NCBI GenBank assembly: GCA_963678675.1
Contig: OY783197.1
Coordinates: 8,807,647 to 8,871,646 of the forward strand
Length of the DNA: 64,000 nt
Source: Xiphydria camelus
Lineage: Eukaryota; Arthropoda; Insecta; Hymenoptera; Xiphydriidae
Direction of reading: 5' to 3'
The notes under the pieces were generated by a model. That model worked only from the letters and a program-made list of their open reading frames with translations, searched no databases and had not been told where the DNA came from. Positions 21,735 to 33,540 of this stretch are shown here, piece by piece; within the stretch, counting starts at the first letter, position 1, and each line of letters opens with the position of its first letter. Both the position numbers and the translations under genes were made by a program.

Positions 21735-24700
21735 ACCCATTCCCTCCCAGTGGGTCGTTTGCGACCCACCTAAGAAAAAAAATTCTGCAGCGCCACTTAT
21801 TGTTTTGCGCGCGCTTCTACCGTGCTAAACACATGTAGTAGGCTTGGAAACAGTGTTCTGATGCGCCAGCCAGGCACTCCCCTCCACTGATCGGCAGTAG
21901 CGGCGAAGCGTCGAGGAGGATGGCGGACCCGGTAGTGCGCTCTCGCCGACAATGGTAAGTTCAGTGGTAAAAAGTGTTACAATATTTTATATCTGGTGTG
22001 AATATTACGGGGGTATGTATACTGCATCTTTAGAGCCATTTAGGTTGACTGTACTTTGTTTGGTTCATGAGCTGGACGTCATATAAGATAGCGTGGGTCG
22101 CAAACGACCCACTGGGAGTGAATCGCGGAACAATGTAGGTTTACATTCTTGTGCTTATTTTTGCACGACGAGGGCTTTCCGTAACCGTTTTTGAAAACAA
22201 ACGTTTAAAAATAATATTTTTAGAGAAAAATACAATACTTTGTAGATTTTTGTGAATTTATTTTATTATTTTGTCTTACAATAATGACACTTTTGTACAC
22301 TTTTGCAGGCGAAAACCTCTTTCAACTGCAGAAATTCTAGCCGAGTTGGACATGATGACGGCCTCGGACCTTCCGGGGACCTCCGCAGATATTTTTATTA
22401 CGCCTCCGGAAGACGACGGTAATTTATCAAATGCTGATTCGGGTGACGAGGACAACTGCTGCAATCCCGACAAAATGAACAGAAATCAGCTAAAAGCCCA
22501 AGCTGAACTGGTCATTCGAGGTACCGTTGGTGTAGATGTCGACTCAGACGATGTTTCCAGCGATGACTCTAATCCTGACGAAGATTTCTGTCCTGAATCT
22601 GCGATCGATGATGACTCTGAATCAGTGACCGACGACAATTTCGGCGACGAATCCGAGACTGAAATGCCTGCAAAGAAAAGAAAAGTGACTGCATTATCGT
22701 TTACGAAGGGAACAAACATGAATTCGTCATCATCAAATAAGAAAAAAGAAGTGAACCTATCATCCTCAAAAAAGAAAAAAGAGGTAGATCAGCCCTTGTC
22801 CAAGCAGAAAAAACAGGCGCATCCGTCATCATCCACGAAAAAAAAAAACAGTCGAATTTGTCATCAGCTACGAAGAACAAACAGACAAACCCGTCATCAT
22901 CAAAGAAGAAAAAACCTACTAGGCCCTGGGAGCAAGGAGACCTCCAACCATCAGCTATCGAGGAACAGCAGCTTCTTAGCGTAATTGCTGGCGCAATATC
23001 ACCTGTAAACAAAGATTCGAATCCATTAGATTTTTGGGAATTATTTATAACGGAGGAAGTAATTGAGATGATTGTCAGTAACACAAACTTGTACGCTGCT
23101 CAAAATAATGAACCTAACCTAAACCTTACCAGGGAGGAAGTTTATTGTATTTTAGGTATACTCTATCTAAGTGGTTACGTTCCTCATGCAAGGAAACATA
23201 TGTACTGGGAGCTATCTGATGACGTGCACAATACCCTTGTTGCTAAAACAATCCGTCGAAATAGATTTAACGATATTTTGCGTTATTTTCACGTTTGTGA
23301 CAACACTAATTTGCTCCGAGAAAAAGTAGGTGATAATATGGCTAAAATTCGAGCCTTTATTGAAGTAATGAACAAGAACTTCATTCATAACGCTCCTAAC
23401 GTAACGAAACTTTCAGTGGACGAATCTATGATCCCTTATTTTGGACGTCATGGCTGTCGCCAATTTATAAAAGGAAAGCCCATACGATTTGGCTACAAAG
23501 CATGGACTTTGGCACAGAAGCAAGGTTATTGCTTGCAAGCTGATATATATCAGGGTAAAGGAACAGAACCTCGTTCTAAAGACGTAACGTTAGGAGAAAA
23601 AGTTGTTTTACACTTTTGTGATATTGTATCTGAAATCTACCAAGGAGTGGCTTTTAGCTTCTATTGTGATAATTTCTTTACGTACCCAAAGTTGTTGACT
23701 GAGCTCGCTAAACGGGGTATGAAATGCACAGGGACCGTGCGAGAGAATCGAATGGAAGGTTGTCCGTTGCCTGGTAAGAAGGTCATGAAAAAACGAGAAA
23801 GGGGATCTTTTGAGAGTGTGGTTGATCGAAAAGACAATATCGTTGCGGTTACCTGGACGGACAACAGTGTCGTAAACATTTTGTCTAGTGAGCACGGAGT
23901 AAAACCTTTGCAGCAGGCTCACCGCTACTCGTTTGCCGAGAAGAAACTCATAAAAATTCCACAACCTAATCTGATCGCCCACTACAATAAAAACATGGGC
24001 GGCGTCGACCAAATGGACAACAACATTTCTAATTACCGGATCAATATACGATGCAAGAAATGGTACATACCGATAATCTTTTGGTACTTCGATGTGGCCA
24101 TGAGCAACGCTTGGATCCTTTCACGTTCCTTCGGTTTGACGCTTGATGCTCTGGAATTTCGTCGCTTTATTGTGAAGAGTTTGATGGAGAAACATGGGAC
24201 ACTTCCTCGTCGCCAACTTCCTCGTGCTCCTGTAACAGAGGCTGTTAAAAATAGTCATGCAGGTCATTTACTCATAAGCCCCCAACCTAGAAGGCGTTGT
24301 AAAGTTTGCAAAAATAAAACTATTCGAGCCTGCCAGCGCTGTAATGTACCTTTACATGTTGAATGTTTTGCAAGATTCCATAATTCTAAATAGATTTTTA
24401 ACGTGTTTTCTTATCTTCTTTGATACTTTGTTTTTAAGCATTGCTTTTTAGATTTAGAAGAGAAGTTTGCCTCTCAGTATTTTAGTATTCAGTATTTTTG
24501 ACTAATATTGAAGATCGATAAAGAGAAGGCTGAATGTTGCCAAAAACCATGACCAAATGTCGTGTTCGACTGATTTTCTTTATAAGTAGGTATTTCATAA
24601 ATGCAATTTTGATAGTTGTTGCATGTTGTATTTTATGTGATTTACAGAGTAAGGCTGAATGTTGCCAAAGGCCATGACCAATTGCCTTATTGGACTGATT

Positions 24701-25184
24701 CTTTATTTTTGTATTAGCGGTTTTACGGTGTAAATCACTTGATGAAATGAAATAAAGTGCAATAAAAATATGTTTTTGAAATTAAAGAATTTTTATTTAA
24801 AATAATTCGTGTATTTAACAATTTACCTTATCATAACTTACCGTAAACGTAGACTTCAATCTTCCAAACCTAGAGTCCATGTGCAGGTTGCAACCAAAAA
24901 TTCTTTTAATTTCTTAAAAGGACTTAAAAAACATTTGTTTAACTCCGGAAAACATATGAAAAAAAATAGCACGAAATAAAAATATAACATTATTTACAAC
25001 TTAAGGTGTATTGGACTGCGATTCACTCCCAGTGGGTCGTTTACGATCCATGTCATTTTTTCAAAACCAGCATTATAAGAATTTTTTAAACAATTTTTGG
25101 GGAGCTCTTACACATAGTAGAATACGTTTAAACTATAGAAACCCAAAAAAATGGATATTTTTTTTTTGGGAGGGAATGGGTTAA
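21732..25184 (+). mobile_element. Complete piggyBac element
   Basis: TTAA at 21732-21735 and 25181-25184 flank the TIR CCCATTCCCTCCCA and its complement. Subterminal copies of CACTCCCAGTGGGTCGTTT lie at 21745-21775, inverted at 22086-22125, and at 25025-25050. About 3.45 kb with an almost intact transposase. Excision at TTAA would restore the LINE frame. Poly(A)-type AATAAA occurs near 24750. Confidence 0.95.
21920..24393 (+). pseudogene. piggyBac transposase, one intron, one frameshift
   Basis: Exon 1 starts at the ATG 21920 (MADPVVRSRRQ) and ends at 21954; a GTAAGT donor and a TTTGCAG acceptor (22308) join it in phase to RKPLSTAEILAELD. An acidic N-terminus and lysine/serine repeats follow. 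At an A11 run (about 22839-22849) the frame slips by one base into the catalytic frame, open from 22858 to TAG at 24391-24393. There, counting from 22858, residues about 188 (SVDESMIPYFGRHG), 271 (YCDNFFTYP) and 384/387 (GGVDQMDN) are the conserved aspartates. The Cys-rich C-terminus (CKVCKNK...CQRCNVPLHVECF) is complete. Only the A-run lesion prevents a full-length product, and it could be a sequencing error. Confidence 0.9.
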
Positions 25185-26274
25185 TGTGTCTATCCATAAC
25201 CCTTTCCAAGGTTTTCAACACAAAGGAAGTTAGGCTTATGGGTCTGAAGTCTCTTGGCTTAATATAGCCGTTTTTTCCGGGTTTGGGTATGAAGGCAATC
25301 CTTGCCTCTCCCCAGACCCTTGGAACTGTACCAAGAGCAACACTAGCTCTAAGCAGTTTAGTTAATAGTCCAATTATGACTTCTAGACCCCTCTGAGAAG
25401 CATTAGGGGGTAGATGCCATCTAGACCTGGTGACTTCAGTGGTTTGAATGTACTAACAGCCCATTCAACCGCCTGAGGGTATACAATTTTAGCAGCAAGA
25501 GCCCAGTTTGGTGCATTTTGCTCATACCTGCTCTCTTGCCTCCGTTCTCTCGTTCTTTCAAAGCCCGGAAAGTGCTCCTCAAGCAGGAGCTCCAGAGTTT
25601 CCTCCGTGCTCCAAGTATATTGTCCGTCTGGTTTGATTAAACAACCCACATATGCGTTGTTCTTTCCTCCCAGTACTTTAACTAGTCTGGAGGCCTCAGC
25701 ATACTCCTCGATGCTGCTGCTGAATTTCCTCCAGCCTGTTTTCCTAGCATGTGCCAGTTCTTTATTATATTTTCTCTGAAGGGATCTTCTCTCCTCCAGT
25801 GCTTTTTCTTTCTTGGTCAGGTCTTTAGCGTTCTTGACCTTATTCCAAGCTTTCCTTAACAGGCCTCTAGTTGAGGCCAGCTTGTTATTCCACCACAGTT
25901 GACCTTTTTGGTTCCCTTGGGGATATTTTCTACACTGCAAGCCTCGTATGACAGTCTCAGCACCTCTGCGAAGCGTCCGGCCGTCACATCGAGCTGATTC
26001 TTATTGCAGAACCGGGTAGGTACGTCCTAGATCCTCTGTTTTAGTTCCTTCACGTACCTATCCCAGTCTGTCTTTTTAGGGTTCCTTCTAGAGGCCCCCT
26101 CCCGATGCCCTTTTATCGTAAGGAGCACTTGGCTGTGGTCTGATCCTGAAGGTTCTTTGGAAACCCTCCAGTCCCCCACCCAATCCAGTACTCCCGCAGA
26201 ACATAGGGTAATATCCAGCACTTCATGTCTCCTTCGGTCCCCATGAAGGTAGGTTCATTTCCCCTGTTCAGTAT
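25185..26274 (-). pseudogene. LINE endonuclease C-terminus and RT N-terminus
   Basis: GNEPTF followed by VLDITLCSAGVLDWVGDWRV and SGSDHSQVLL are the end of the apurinic-type endonuclease. A TAG at about 26027 and frameshifts near 25935 and 25390 interrupt it. RT begins with FKPLKSPGLDGIYP and PRDFRPISLTSFVLKTLERV, which joins directly to the piece beyond the piggyBac. Confidence 0.85.
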
Positions 26275-26288
26275 ATGGTCTTGTATAA

Positions 26289-26799
26289 GTAACATTTAAA
26301 TTTATCTAGGTAGACATTATACCTTTCTTCAATTCGCGTGATTGCAGAGTTTTCAGGAGCAGAAGTGATACATCCGTCGTACGATGTAGAATATGAAAAA
26401 ATGTTAGATTTGCATTGATACACTTTTGTAAGATACCTCGGCACTAGATATCAAGTCGTACAACGCTCTTTGTATACTTTTTAGATAGGGTCGCGTATAC
26501 TTAAAAAAAACGATGACATTGTACCGCTCTATGTAATCTCCGAATAATGTCACCACGTGATAAATCTTAAGTTGTAGCGATTTAAAAGTTTATAGATTTT
26601 AGAATATATTTTGTCCGATACGAGATTTGGATCAAATGGTGCAATTTTACGTTGTAATTACTATTATTGACGACCCTCATAGTTTTTTGAGACTGAACAC
26701 ATTCTTGTTGGTGAGATATCGAATGTTTGGACGTGTTTTGTACTTGATGCTTTTATCGACGACTCGAAAATAAAAGTTATTGTTACGAAAATATAAATA
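26289..26799. other. Right flank of the LINE insertion, no gene seen
   Basis: Before the LINE inserted, this sequence was continuous with that ending at 19302. No coding motifs. Confidence 0.4.
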
Positions 26800-27272
26800 T
26801 ATTGTTATAGATATCTTTTATTTACCGGGCACGTATTTTCTTCGGATTTCTGATTCTTGGTAATACGTCAATGTCATCATCAGATGATGATTAAAAAATA
26901 CATCAATCAACTCTATTTCAAAATTAATAACAATTTACCACAACGATCAGGTTATGATTATGTCATGAAAGAATAAAGACGTCAAACAAAAAGTTAGGTT
27001 ATACTGAGAATAACAACTCCGAATTTCGTTTATCCCGCCGGAACAGCTGTCAAAACGACCAAATGTCATGCGCAGTACGTACTTCTTACTACCAACCTAA
27101 AAATAATTTTGAATGGCCAACGCTTATACCTGGAATAGTTATCCCAGGCAGACTTGGAGCTGGTAAAACGCCTGCGCTTTATACCAGGTATAAAGAAGAG
27201 AGAGAGAGAGAGTATAAATTTATTCTCGGTATACTTATTCTAGGTATAACTTGGCTTTCGTAAAACCGGCCC
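26800..27272 (-). pseudogene. PIF/Harbinger 5' end with exon 1, inverted copy
   Basis: On the minus strand GGGCCGGTTTTACGAAAGCC starts at 27272 next to TTA (27273-27275). It includes the first exon (SSDDDIDVLPRIRNPKKIRA) near 26830-26890, matching 14268-14640. A GA-rich run interrupts the subterminal part (about 27195-27212). It is truncated beyond exon 1. Confidence 0.7.
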
Positions 27273-27550
27273 TTATATGTATGTCTCTTATTAGTCTCGA
27301 TAACTCTACAATTTTTAGGAAAATGCAAATATTAAGTGCTAGTTAAAAAGTGAAGGTAACTTTCATACTTCGTAAATATTGCATGCTAGGAAGAATTTGT
27401 TGAATGTATCACATGTCCTCCTCGATACCAAACAACGTTTGTTGAGAACATCTGTTTGTGAAATGATAAATAACGGAAATAAACGGGAGTAATATCCTGA
27501 GTGGAGCACCCTATATTCTAGGGGTATCCGAGGTAAAGTAACATTCTCTT

Positions 27551-27700
27551 AAGGCCCCTCCAGACTCACGCCGAGAAGCCCCGAGAAGCATGAATGTAGA
27601 TAGTTTCTCACCTTCTTGTTCTTCCGTTCGCCCTCGTGTTCCTGAGTCTTTTCGGCGAGCCGTCTCGCCGAGACTTCTCACGTGAGTCTGGAGGCGCCTT
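27551..27700. mobile_element. Short MITE, AAGGC...CTCCAGACTCACG ends
   Basis: AAGGCCCCTCCAGACTCACG is matched inversely by CGTGAGTCTGGAGGCGCCTT. 150 bases, no ORF; target duplication unclear. Confidence 0.7.
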
Positions 27701-27908
27701 TATTTGTAACGAAATTCCTATTGAGTATTGCTATTTTGGGAGATTTTTATCATACGGTCTCAATTTGTTAACTCGAAAAACATATTTTCGTACATATTTT
27801 ACGCGAAATTCGCAAATTCTTTTCAGTGTAGCTTTACTCGATTGTTAATTTCATCATACTTATTCAAGTTCCCCGAAAACTTGAAAATTATAAAAAAGGA
27901 AATTATAC

Positions 27909-28640
<732 letters not shown>

Positions 28641-28690
28641 GACGTAAACATTTAGAGAAATACTAGAGTGTGAAATTGATTACCGGTTTA

Positions 28691-29160
28691 GGGCCGGTTT
28701 TACCCCAACACGGTATAAACGCGGTATTGGGACCGTGTAACATCCGTACAGTCACACCTGGTGGCAGTAGTCGGCGAAAAATCGGCACTTTTATACAGTA
28801 CCAAATACGATAAGAATATAGAAATCCTCAGCAAAACCAATTAGTGAACAACAATATGAATGTTTTTCATCAGGTGTATTTTATAGCAATTATTTATATG
28901 TATAGAATTGCAATAAACAGTAAGTATAACATTTAGGGCCGGTTTATTCACCTTCAGACACGTTGACTGCCATATAATGTACTTTAACCCGGCAGCGGTG
29001 GTGGCTGGCAGTTAACGTGTTACAGGTATGGAGAGACGTGCCGACTAACTTCAAGCCTTCACCACTAGTTGCGCACGATCGTTCGCCATATCCCCTCCAA
29101 GCAGTTGCACGGTCCCAATAGCGCTATACCGCGTTTATACCTGTTGGTAAAACCGACCCT
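28691..29160. mobile_element. Harbinger MITE with TTA target duplication
   Basis: TTA at 28688-28690 and 29161-29163 flank GGGCCGGTTTTACCCCAACA and the complement of GGTAAAACCGACCC. The termini match the longer fragments at 14268, 27272 and 63733. A nested terminus-like GGGCCGGTTTATTCACC lies at about 28936. 470 bases, non-coding. Confidence 0.85.
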
Positions 29161-29163
29161 TAG

Positions 29164-29633
29164 TAGGCTATTTACCCATGTTGTTGTTTTGTCGGTGTTT
29201 TCGTCTTTCGTGAGTTACTAATTTATGATTAAAATTTGGATGGTTCTCGGGGCAAAAATCCGCGGCTCTCTGACGTACACTATTAATATGTTTAGAAGCT
29301 TGTTAAGATCTTTTATTCTTTTATTTTATTTTAAAAACTTGTCTTATTTTTAACTAAAGAAGCGTTAAAAACTTATGTCTAACGATGTTTTTGGTATTAA
29401 TATGTATAGCTATCATCTAGTTAAGCATTCGTTCTACTGGGTAGTTTCTTATTTTAGTGTGTATAAAATGTAGGTATATCTAGTTACCAAAAAAAAAAGT
29501 GTTGTCTAGACCATCCACTGATTTATTTAACATCAGGACTTTTACTCCGTGAATTTAAATATTAAGGATTTTTGCCCAAACTATGGGGCAAAAGTCCTAG
29601 TTTGCAAGAAAAATGAGAAACTTAAGATATACC
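29164..29633. other. AT-rich DNA, no gene seen
   Basis: No coding motifs. A weak inverted pair (AGGACTTTTACTCC near 29535 and GGGGCAAAAGTCCT near 29585) could form a small hairpin. Confidence 0.35.
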
Positions 29634-29635
29634 TA

Positions 29636-30474
29636 CCGTAAACCGGGGGAAATTCGACATCCGAGTAAACTTCGACACCTACTATAATTTTGTTATAATT
29701 TTGCCTTTTTCCTGTTTTTTTTTATTTCATATAATAATGACCCTCAATATGAATGTCCTTCCTGTGCCTCGTGCTCAGTTTGCTTGATAGAATATTCTGA
29801 GTACACTAATCGAAAGGCTTGGATTAAGTGCGTAACGTGCAAAAAATGGATTTGTGGTCATTGTAATAATGGTTCAAAGCGAGCGAATTACGAATGTCCT
29901 GTTTGCGAAGATAATGACTAAAGACTGACTATTAGTCCCTATTATTATAATTTTTTGTTTTGTTCTTTTAGTTGTTTGTTTACTTTGTTTACGTTTATTT
30001 TTTTGAGAATGTTCCTTTTAGTAATACTTTTTAGAGAATGTGATTTGTTTTTTAAACCAAATGTGCCTTAAAACCCAAGGTTTTTATTTTAATACAATCG
30101 TTTTATATCATATGGCCTTTTATTGTACTCTTATTGTTAGTTGATACTTCTGACCTTTAAAATATGGTAAAACTATGTAAAATTAACCTGATTTTACTTT
30201 TTTTTGGTGTCAAACTTACGCAAGAGCTTTCCTAGTTCGACAATTCACTAAAATACATAGGGTGTCGAAGTTACCCCATATACAGGGTAACTTCGACACC
30301 AACAAGAGACAAAAAAAGGGAAAAGGGGGTGGGGGACAAAACTGATTTTTTCGTGGTTGAAAGCCAAGACATCAAATGTTATAATGGCATAATAGTCAGT
30401 GGTTTCTAGTTGATACATTTTTGTGAGCGAGGTTAAATATGTCAAAAACCTGTCGAAGTTCCCCCGGTTTACGG
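29636..30474. mobile_element. TA-flanked DNA transposon remnant (pogo-like), internally deleted
   Basis: TA at 29634-29635 and 30475-30476 flank CCGTAAACCGGGGGAAATTC and the complement of GTTCCCCCGGTTTACGG. A 57-codon coding tail remains at 29748-29921. TA target plus a zinc-finger transposase tail suggests the pogo/Tc1 supergroup; the catalytic domain is gone. Confidence 0.75.
29748..29921 (+). pseudogene. C-terminal zinc-finger tail of a transposase
   Basis: Reads YECPSCASCSVCLIEYSE, WIKCVTCKKWICGHCNNG and ANYECPVCEDND then TAA. The C-x2-C...WxxCxxC spacing resembles PHD/RING-like fingers at the end of insect pogo-type transposases. It is all that remains of the element's protein, and too short to have been listed as an ORF by length. 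Confidence 0.55.
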
Positions 30475-30476
30475 TA

Positions 30477-30796
30477 ATAAATTTGTATATAGTTTCCTTG
30501 ATTATGACCTATAAAGTAAAAAAGAAAGAATAAAGTAGTAATATACATTAACTACACACATACACAAAAACATTATTTAAATTCTAAAAAATGGCACACA
30601 TTCTGACATTTATTTCTTACGTGCGGGCTTCTGCCCCCATCTACGCTATGCCTTGTAATTTGTAGTTTTTTTATTACAATAAATACATGTACCTCTAACA
30701 CTCTCTAATATAAAAGCTTCGCACGTTAGAATTCATAACTAGATTTTTTTTATTAGTTTCTAAACATTTATCTGTCCCATTTTACTTCCTGGATTG
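30477..30796. other. Short AT-rich interval, no gene seen
   Basis: No features apart from the CCCTC target beside the LTR at 30797-30801. Confidence 0.4.
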
Positions 30797-31099
30797 CCCT
30801 CTGTGATGTATGCGAGAGCGAGAGCACGGAGGGGTGAGTGTATGGATGCGTGGGTGTGTGCGAGCGGGCGTTTGTGCGGATGTGTGTAGCGTGTAGATGA
30901 GCCGGTAAGGCGACAGGCGTCGTCAGTCCTAATAAAGCCTTCAATTGGAGTTCACGCGAGTCTTGATTTCCAAGCCTACCTGCGCGACACCACAATTGGC
31001 GACGAGGTAGCGAACAGTAACGCGTGTGGCAGTGAAGAGGAACAAAGTGAATAGCAGCAGGTGGTAAAAAGAGAACGGGTACAGCCTGGATCCAAAACC

Positions 31100-32016
31100 T
31101 AAATAAAAAAGAAGTAGCCGAGGAGTTAATATTACAAGGCATAGAGGCAAGAGAGGAAAGTAAATTAGAGGAGTTACGAACAAAACTGAGGGAAACAGTA
31201 CGGACCGAGGAAGAGGACGGGAAAAACGAAGAGCGACATAACGAGCAACAGGAAATGAAAATGGAATATACCAGTCAACACTGGACTTCAAAATCGGAGT
31301 GGACGACTGGGAAGAGTTCGTCGAACGGATTGAACTATACTTCGAGGCAAACAGCATAGCGGAAGGAAAGAAACGGGCGATCCTGCTAACCAAAATAGAC
31401 GCAGAAACGTACAAGGTAGTACGAAAAGTGTGTGCACCAGAAAAGCCGAAAGACGTGGCGCTCGCGGACATTATTAAAAAAGTAAAGGACTACATCAAAC
31501 CAAGAGTCAACAAAACAGTCTTGAGAGCGCAGTTCAGGGAGAGGAAGCAAACCGAGGAAGAGTCGGTTACGCAATACGTCGCGGCGTTACGCAAACTAGC
31601 CATCGAGTGCAAATTTACGGATGAAGAAGACGCGATACGAGGCCAAATGTTAAGTGGAATCAAAAACAGATCAATTAAAATCGCGCTGTTCAAAATAGAA
31701 AACCTGACACTAGACATCGCGCGAAAGACAGCTTCGGCAATCGAAGAGGCAACAAAAGCGGCGGAGGAATTCGAAATGGAGAAGCACAACGAAAAGAAGA
31801 CGACAGAAGCCGTTACAGAAGTGTATCGAGTCCAGACGGGTTATAAGCATAAAAACGAAGGGCAGAGGAACACAAAGCAACAACAGAGAGAACGACGTAT
31901 AGGATACAATGGCGCGAACCAAAGTGCGGGGACCACATGTACTTGCTGCGGAAAGGAAGGACACCAAAAAAAAGACTGCTGGCATCGTTCGAAGAGTTGC
32001 GATGGATGCGGCCGGT
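31100..32016 (+). pseudogene. gag polyprotein with CCHC knuckle
   Basis: A lysine/glutamate-rich N-terminus (about 31105-31270) shifts frame near 31270-31300 into a frame open from 31299. It carries the retrotransposon gag pattern WEEFVERIELYFEAN, LRAQFRERKQTEEESVTQY and a knuckle CTCCGKEGHQKKDCW near residues 215-230. TGA at 32016. Gag forms the particle that packages the RNA. It is fairly well preserved for a deletion derivative. Confidence 0.85.
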
Positions 32017-32204
32017 GACGTATACGGTCAAACTAGGCTCAGGCGACGTAGTTAAACGTCATGCTGACTAGCTGGTACGAGGAGGTCCATCCATGACACC
32101 AGCGAAACTCGAAACGGCGAAGGCGCAAGAAGTCCAACAACCGTTGCGCCGATCGCCGCGATTGAACGCAAATGAGAATGACCGCGAATTTGAACGGAGA
32201 GGAG
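32017..32204 (+). pseudogene. Residual end of pol (integrase C-terminus)
   Basis: The sequence immediately after gag reads TYTVKLGSGDVVKRHAD, the usual GPY/F-side tail of Ty3-type integrases, then a basic end before the right LTR. The deletion that removed the rest of pol has its junction at about 32016. Confidence 0.6.
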
Positions 32205-32402
32205 TGTGATGTATGCGAGAACGAGAGCACGGAGGGGTGAGTGTATGGATGCGTGGGTGTGTGCGAGCGGGCATGTGTGCGGATGTGTGTAGCGTGTAGA
32301 TGAGCCGGTAAGGCGACAGGCGTCGTCAGTCCTAATAAAGCCTTCAATTGGAGTTCACGCGAGTCTTGATTTCCAAGCCTACCTGCGCGACACCACACCC
32401 TC

Positions 32403-33540
32403 GATTGCATGTTCTCGATAAACTGGACAAGGAATCATTCGAGTTACTACATCGAGTTGGTCCCTCGTCGCCACATAGAGTAATGATAACGAGGGCCCAC
32501 TCGTCCCGACCTCCCCAAATACTTCAATTTCCGTACACTGCAAAAAAGAACTTGCGCACGAACCATGATGCTTCGAGGCGCGAAGTCCCAGACCATTAAT
32601 CCTCTTGGTCAGTTCGGCACTGGCCCTTTCGACGACTCCCTGTGCGGATATCGAAGACATCTCGCCTCACGGAGCTCACACCGCCACTCGTACGACGTTT
32701 CACGTCGTTCTGTAGTCAAGAAGAGGAGGAGCCAACGTCCGTCCACTCGGCAGCGAGCTCGAACATATTAGGACACGAGGATGAGCGCCCTTATTTATCG
32801 CGAATGGCGCGACCACTCGTTCCTGCGATGAAATTCGGCCGAAAGGACTCGCGCGCGCGATCCGATTCGCGGGCGAGATTGCAGCACGCGCTAATCAGGA
32901 ATCGGCGCGGAGCGGCGACGACTCGCGCGCGATCGCGCGTCCCTTTACGACAGCCGAGGGATCGACGACGCACATCGCGCGTTCGTTCGAGATCAATACC
33001 GATTTTCGCCACGGGCGTGAACGCTGATACGATTCGCGACCGAACTCCTACTCTTTTTTTTTTATCGGAATAAACACTCCCGGCACTGCGAGACAGAGCG
33101 CGTTCGAAGGTACCTCGCGAAGCGAATCAATACTGCGGACCGCGCTCGGAGCTTTCACGGGCGTTCGAATATCTCGCGGTTTATTATTACAGCGACACGC
33201 GAGTCCCGCTCGGCTCCGCGTGTCGATTTCTCGCCCGCGTTCGAAGGAACGGAGCCAACTCGTCGGGATTCGCGCTCGACTTTAATCGCTTACGAAAACA
33301 TCGCGACACGGAGCATCGCGTGAATAGCGGAATCTGAGTTCCGCAATAACACACGGGGGTGGCTCGAGCGAGACTGAATCGATAGCCATGCCAAACTTGT
33401 CCGGCCGCCCCCCACCTATTTGAAGCGCCAGTGGTTTCCAAGCGCGACGCGGCGTGCGCGTGTCGCACCACCACTGTGTGCTCGGGGTCATGAGCGGACT
33501 TTTGGCTCGGTTATTAGCGTCGAGCTGTTGATTTTTTTTT
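32403..33540. other. CpG-rich unique-looking region
   Basis: Markedly richer in G+C and CG dinucleotides than its surroundings (runs such as CGCGCGCGATCCGATTCGCG). Open frames occur on both strands (32565-32771, 32642-33073, 33187-33474), as expected from composition; none has a motif. It could be a promoter or 5' exon region of a host gene, or an old GC-rich repeat. Confidence 0.4.

Larger units (their letters stand above)
19302..26288 (-). mobile_element. 5'-truncated LINE (EN-RT-RNase H) with 14-bp target duplication
   Basis: ATGGTCTTGTATAA occurs at 19302-19315, beside a (TAA)n tail, and again at 26275-26288, at the truncated 5' end. It therefore brackets one insertion on the minus strand. 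Inside, coding pieces run from the end of the endonuclease to the RNase H and C-terminal zinc finger. It is split by a piggyBac (21732-25184) and a palindromic MITE (20089-20386). Removing both leaves about 3.2 kb. The RNase H and TAA tail suggest the I/LOA/R1-like group. Confidence 0.85.
30802..32397 (+). mobile_element. Non-autonomous Ty3-type LTR retrotransposon, gag only
   Basis: Two 193-bp LTRs (30802-30994 and 32205-32397) begin TGTGATG and end CACCACA, differ at only about three positions, and are flanked by CCCTC (30797-30801, 32398-32402). Each contains AATAAA. A primer-binding-like ATTGGCGACGAGG follows the left LTR. Between them are a gag reading frame and a short remnant of the end of pol; protease, reverse transcriptase, RNase H and most of integrase are deleted. 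LTR similarity implies a fairly recent insertion, so it was probably mobilised in trans. Confidence 0.95.

Noticed and set aside
14268..27272. One 13-kb Harbinger bounded by GGGCCGG ends with TTA on both sides
   Set aside because: Both ends carry the same 5' exon, so they are two separate 5' fragments in inverse orientation rather than a left and right end.
31386..31985. Minus-strand ORFs opposite gag
   Set aside because: Antisense shadows of the lysine/glutamate-rich gag frame.
32565..33474. Several 70-140 codon ORFs in the CpG-rich region
   Set aside because: High GC lowers stop frequency; overlapping frames on both strands with arginine-rich, motif-free products.
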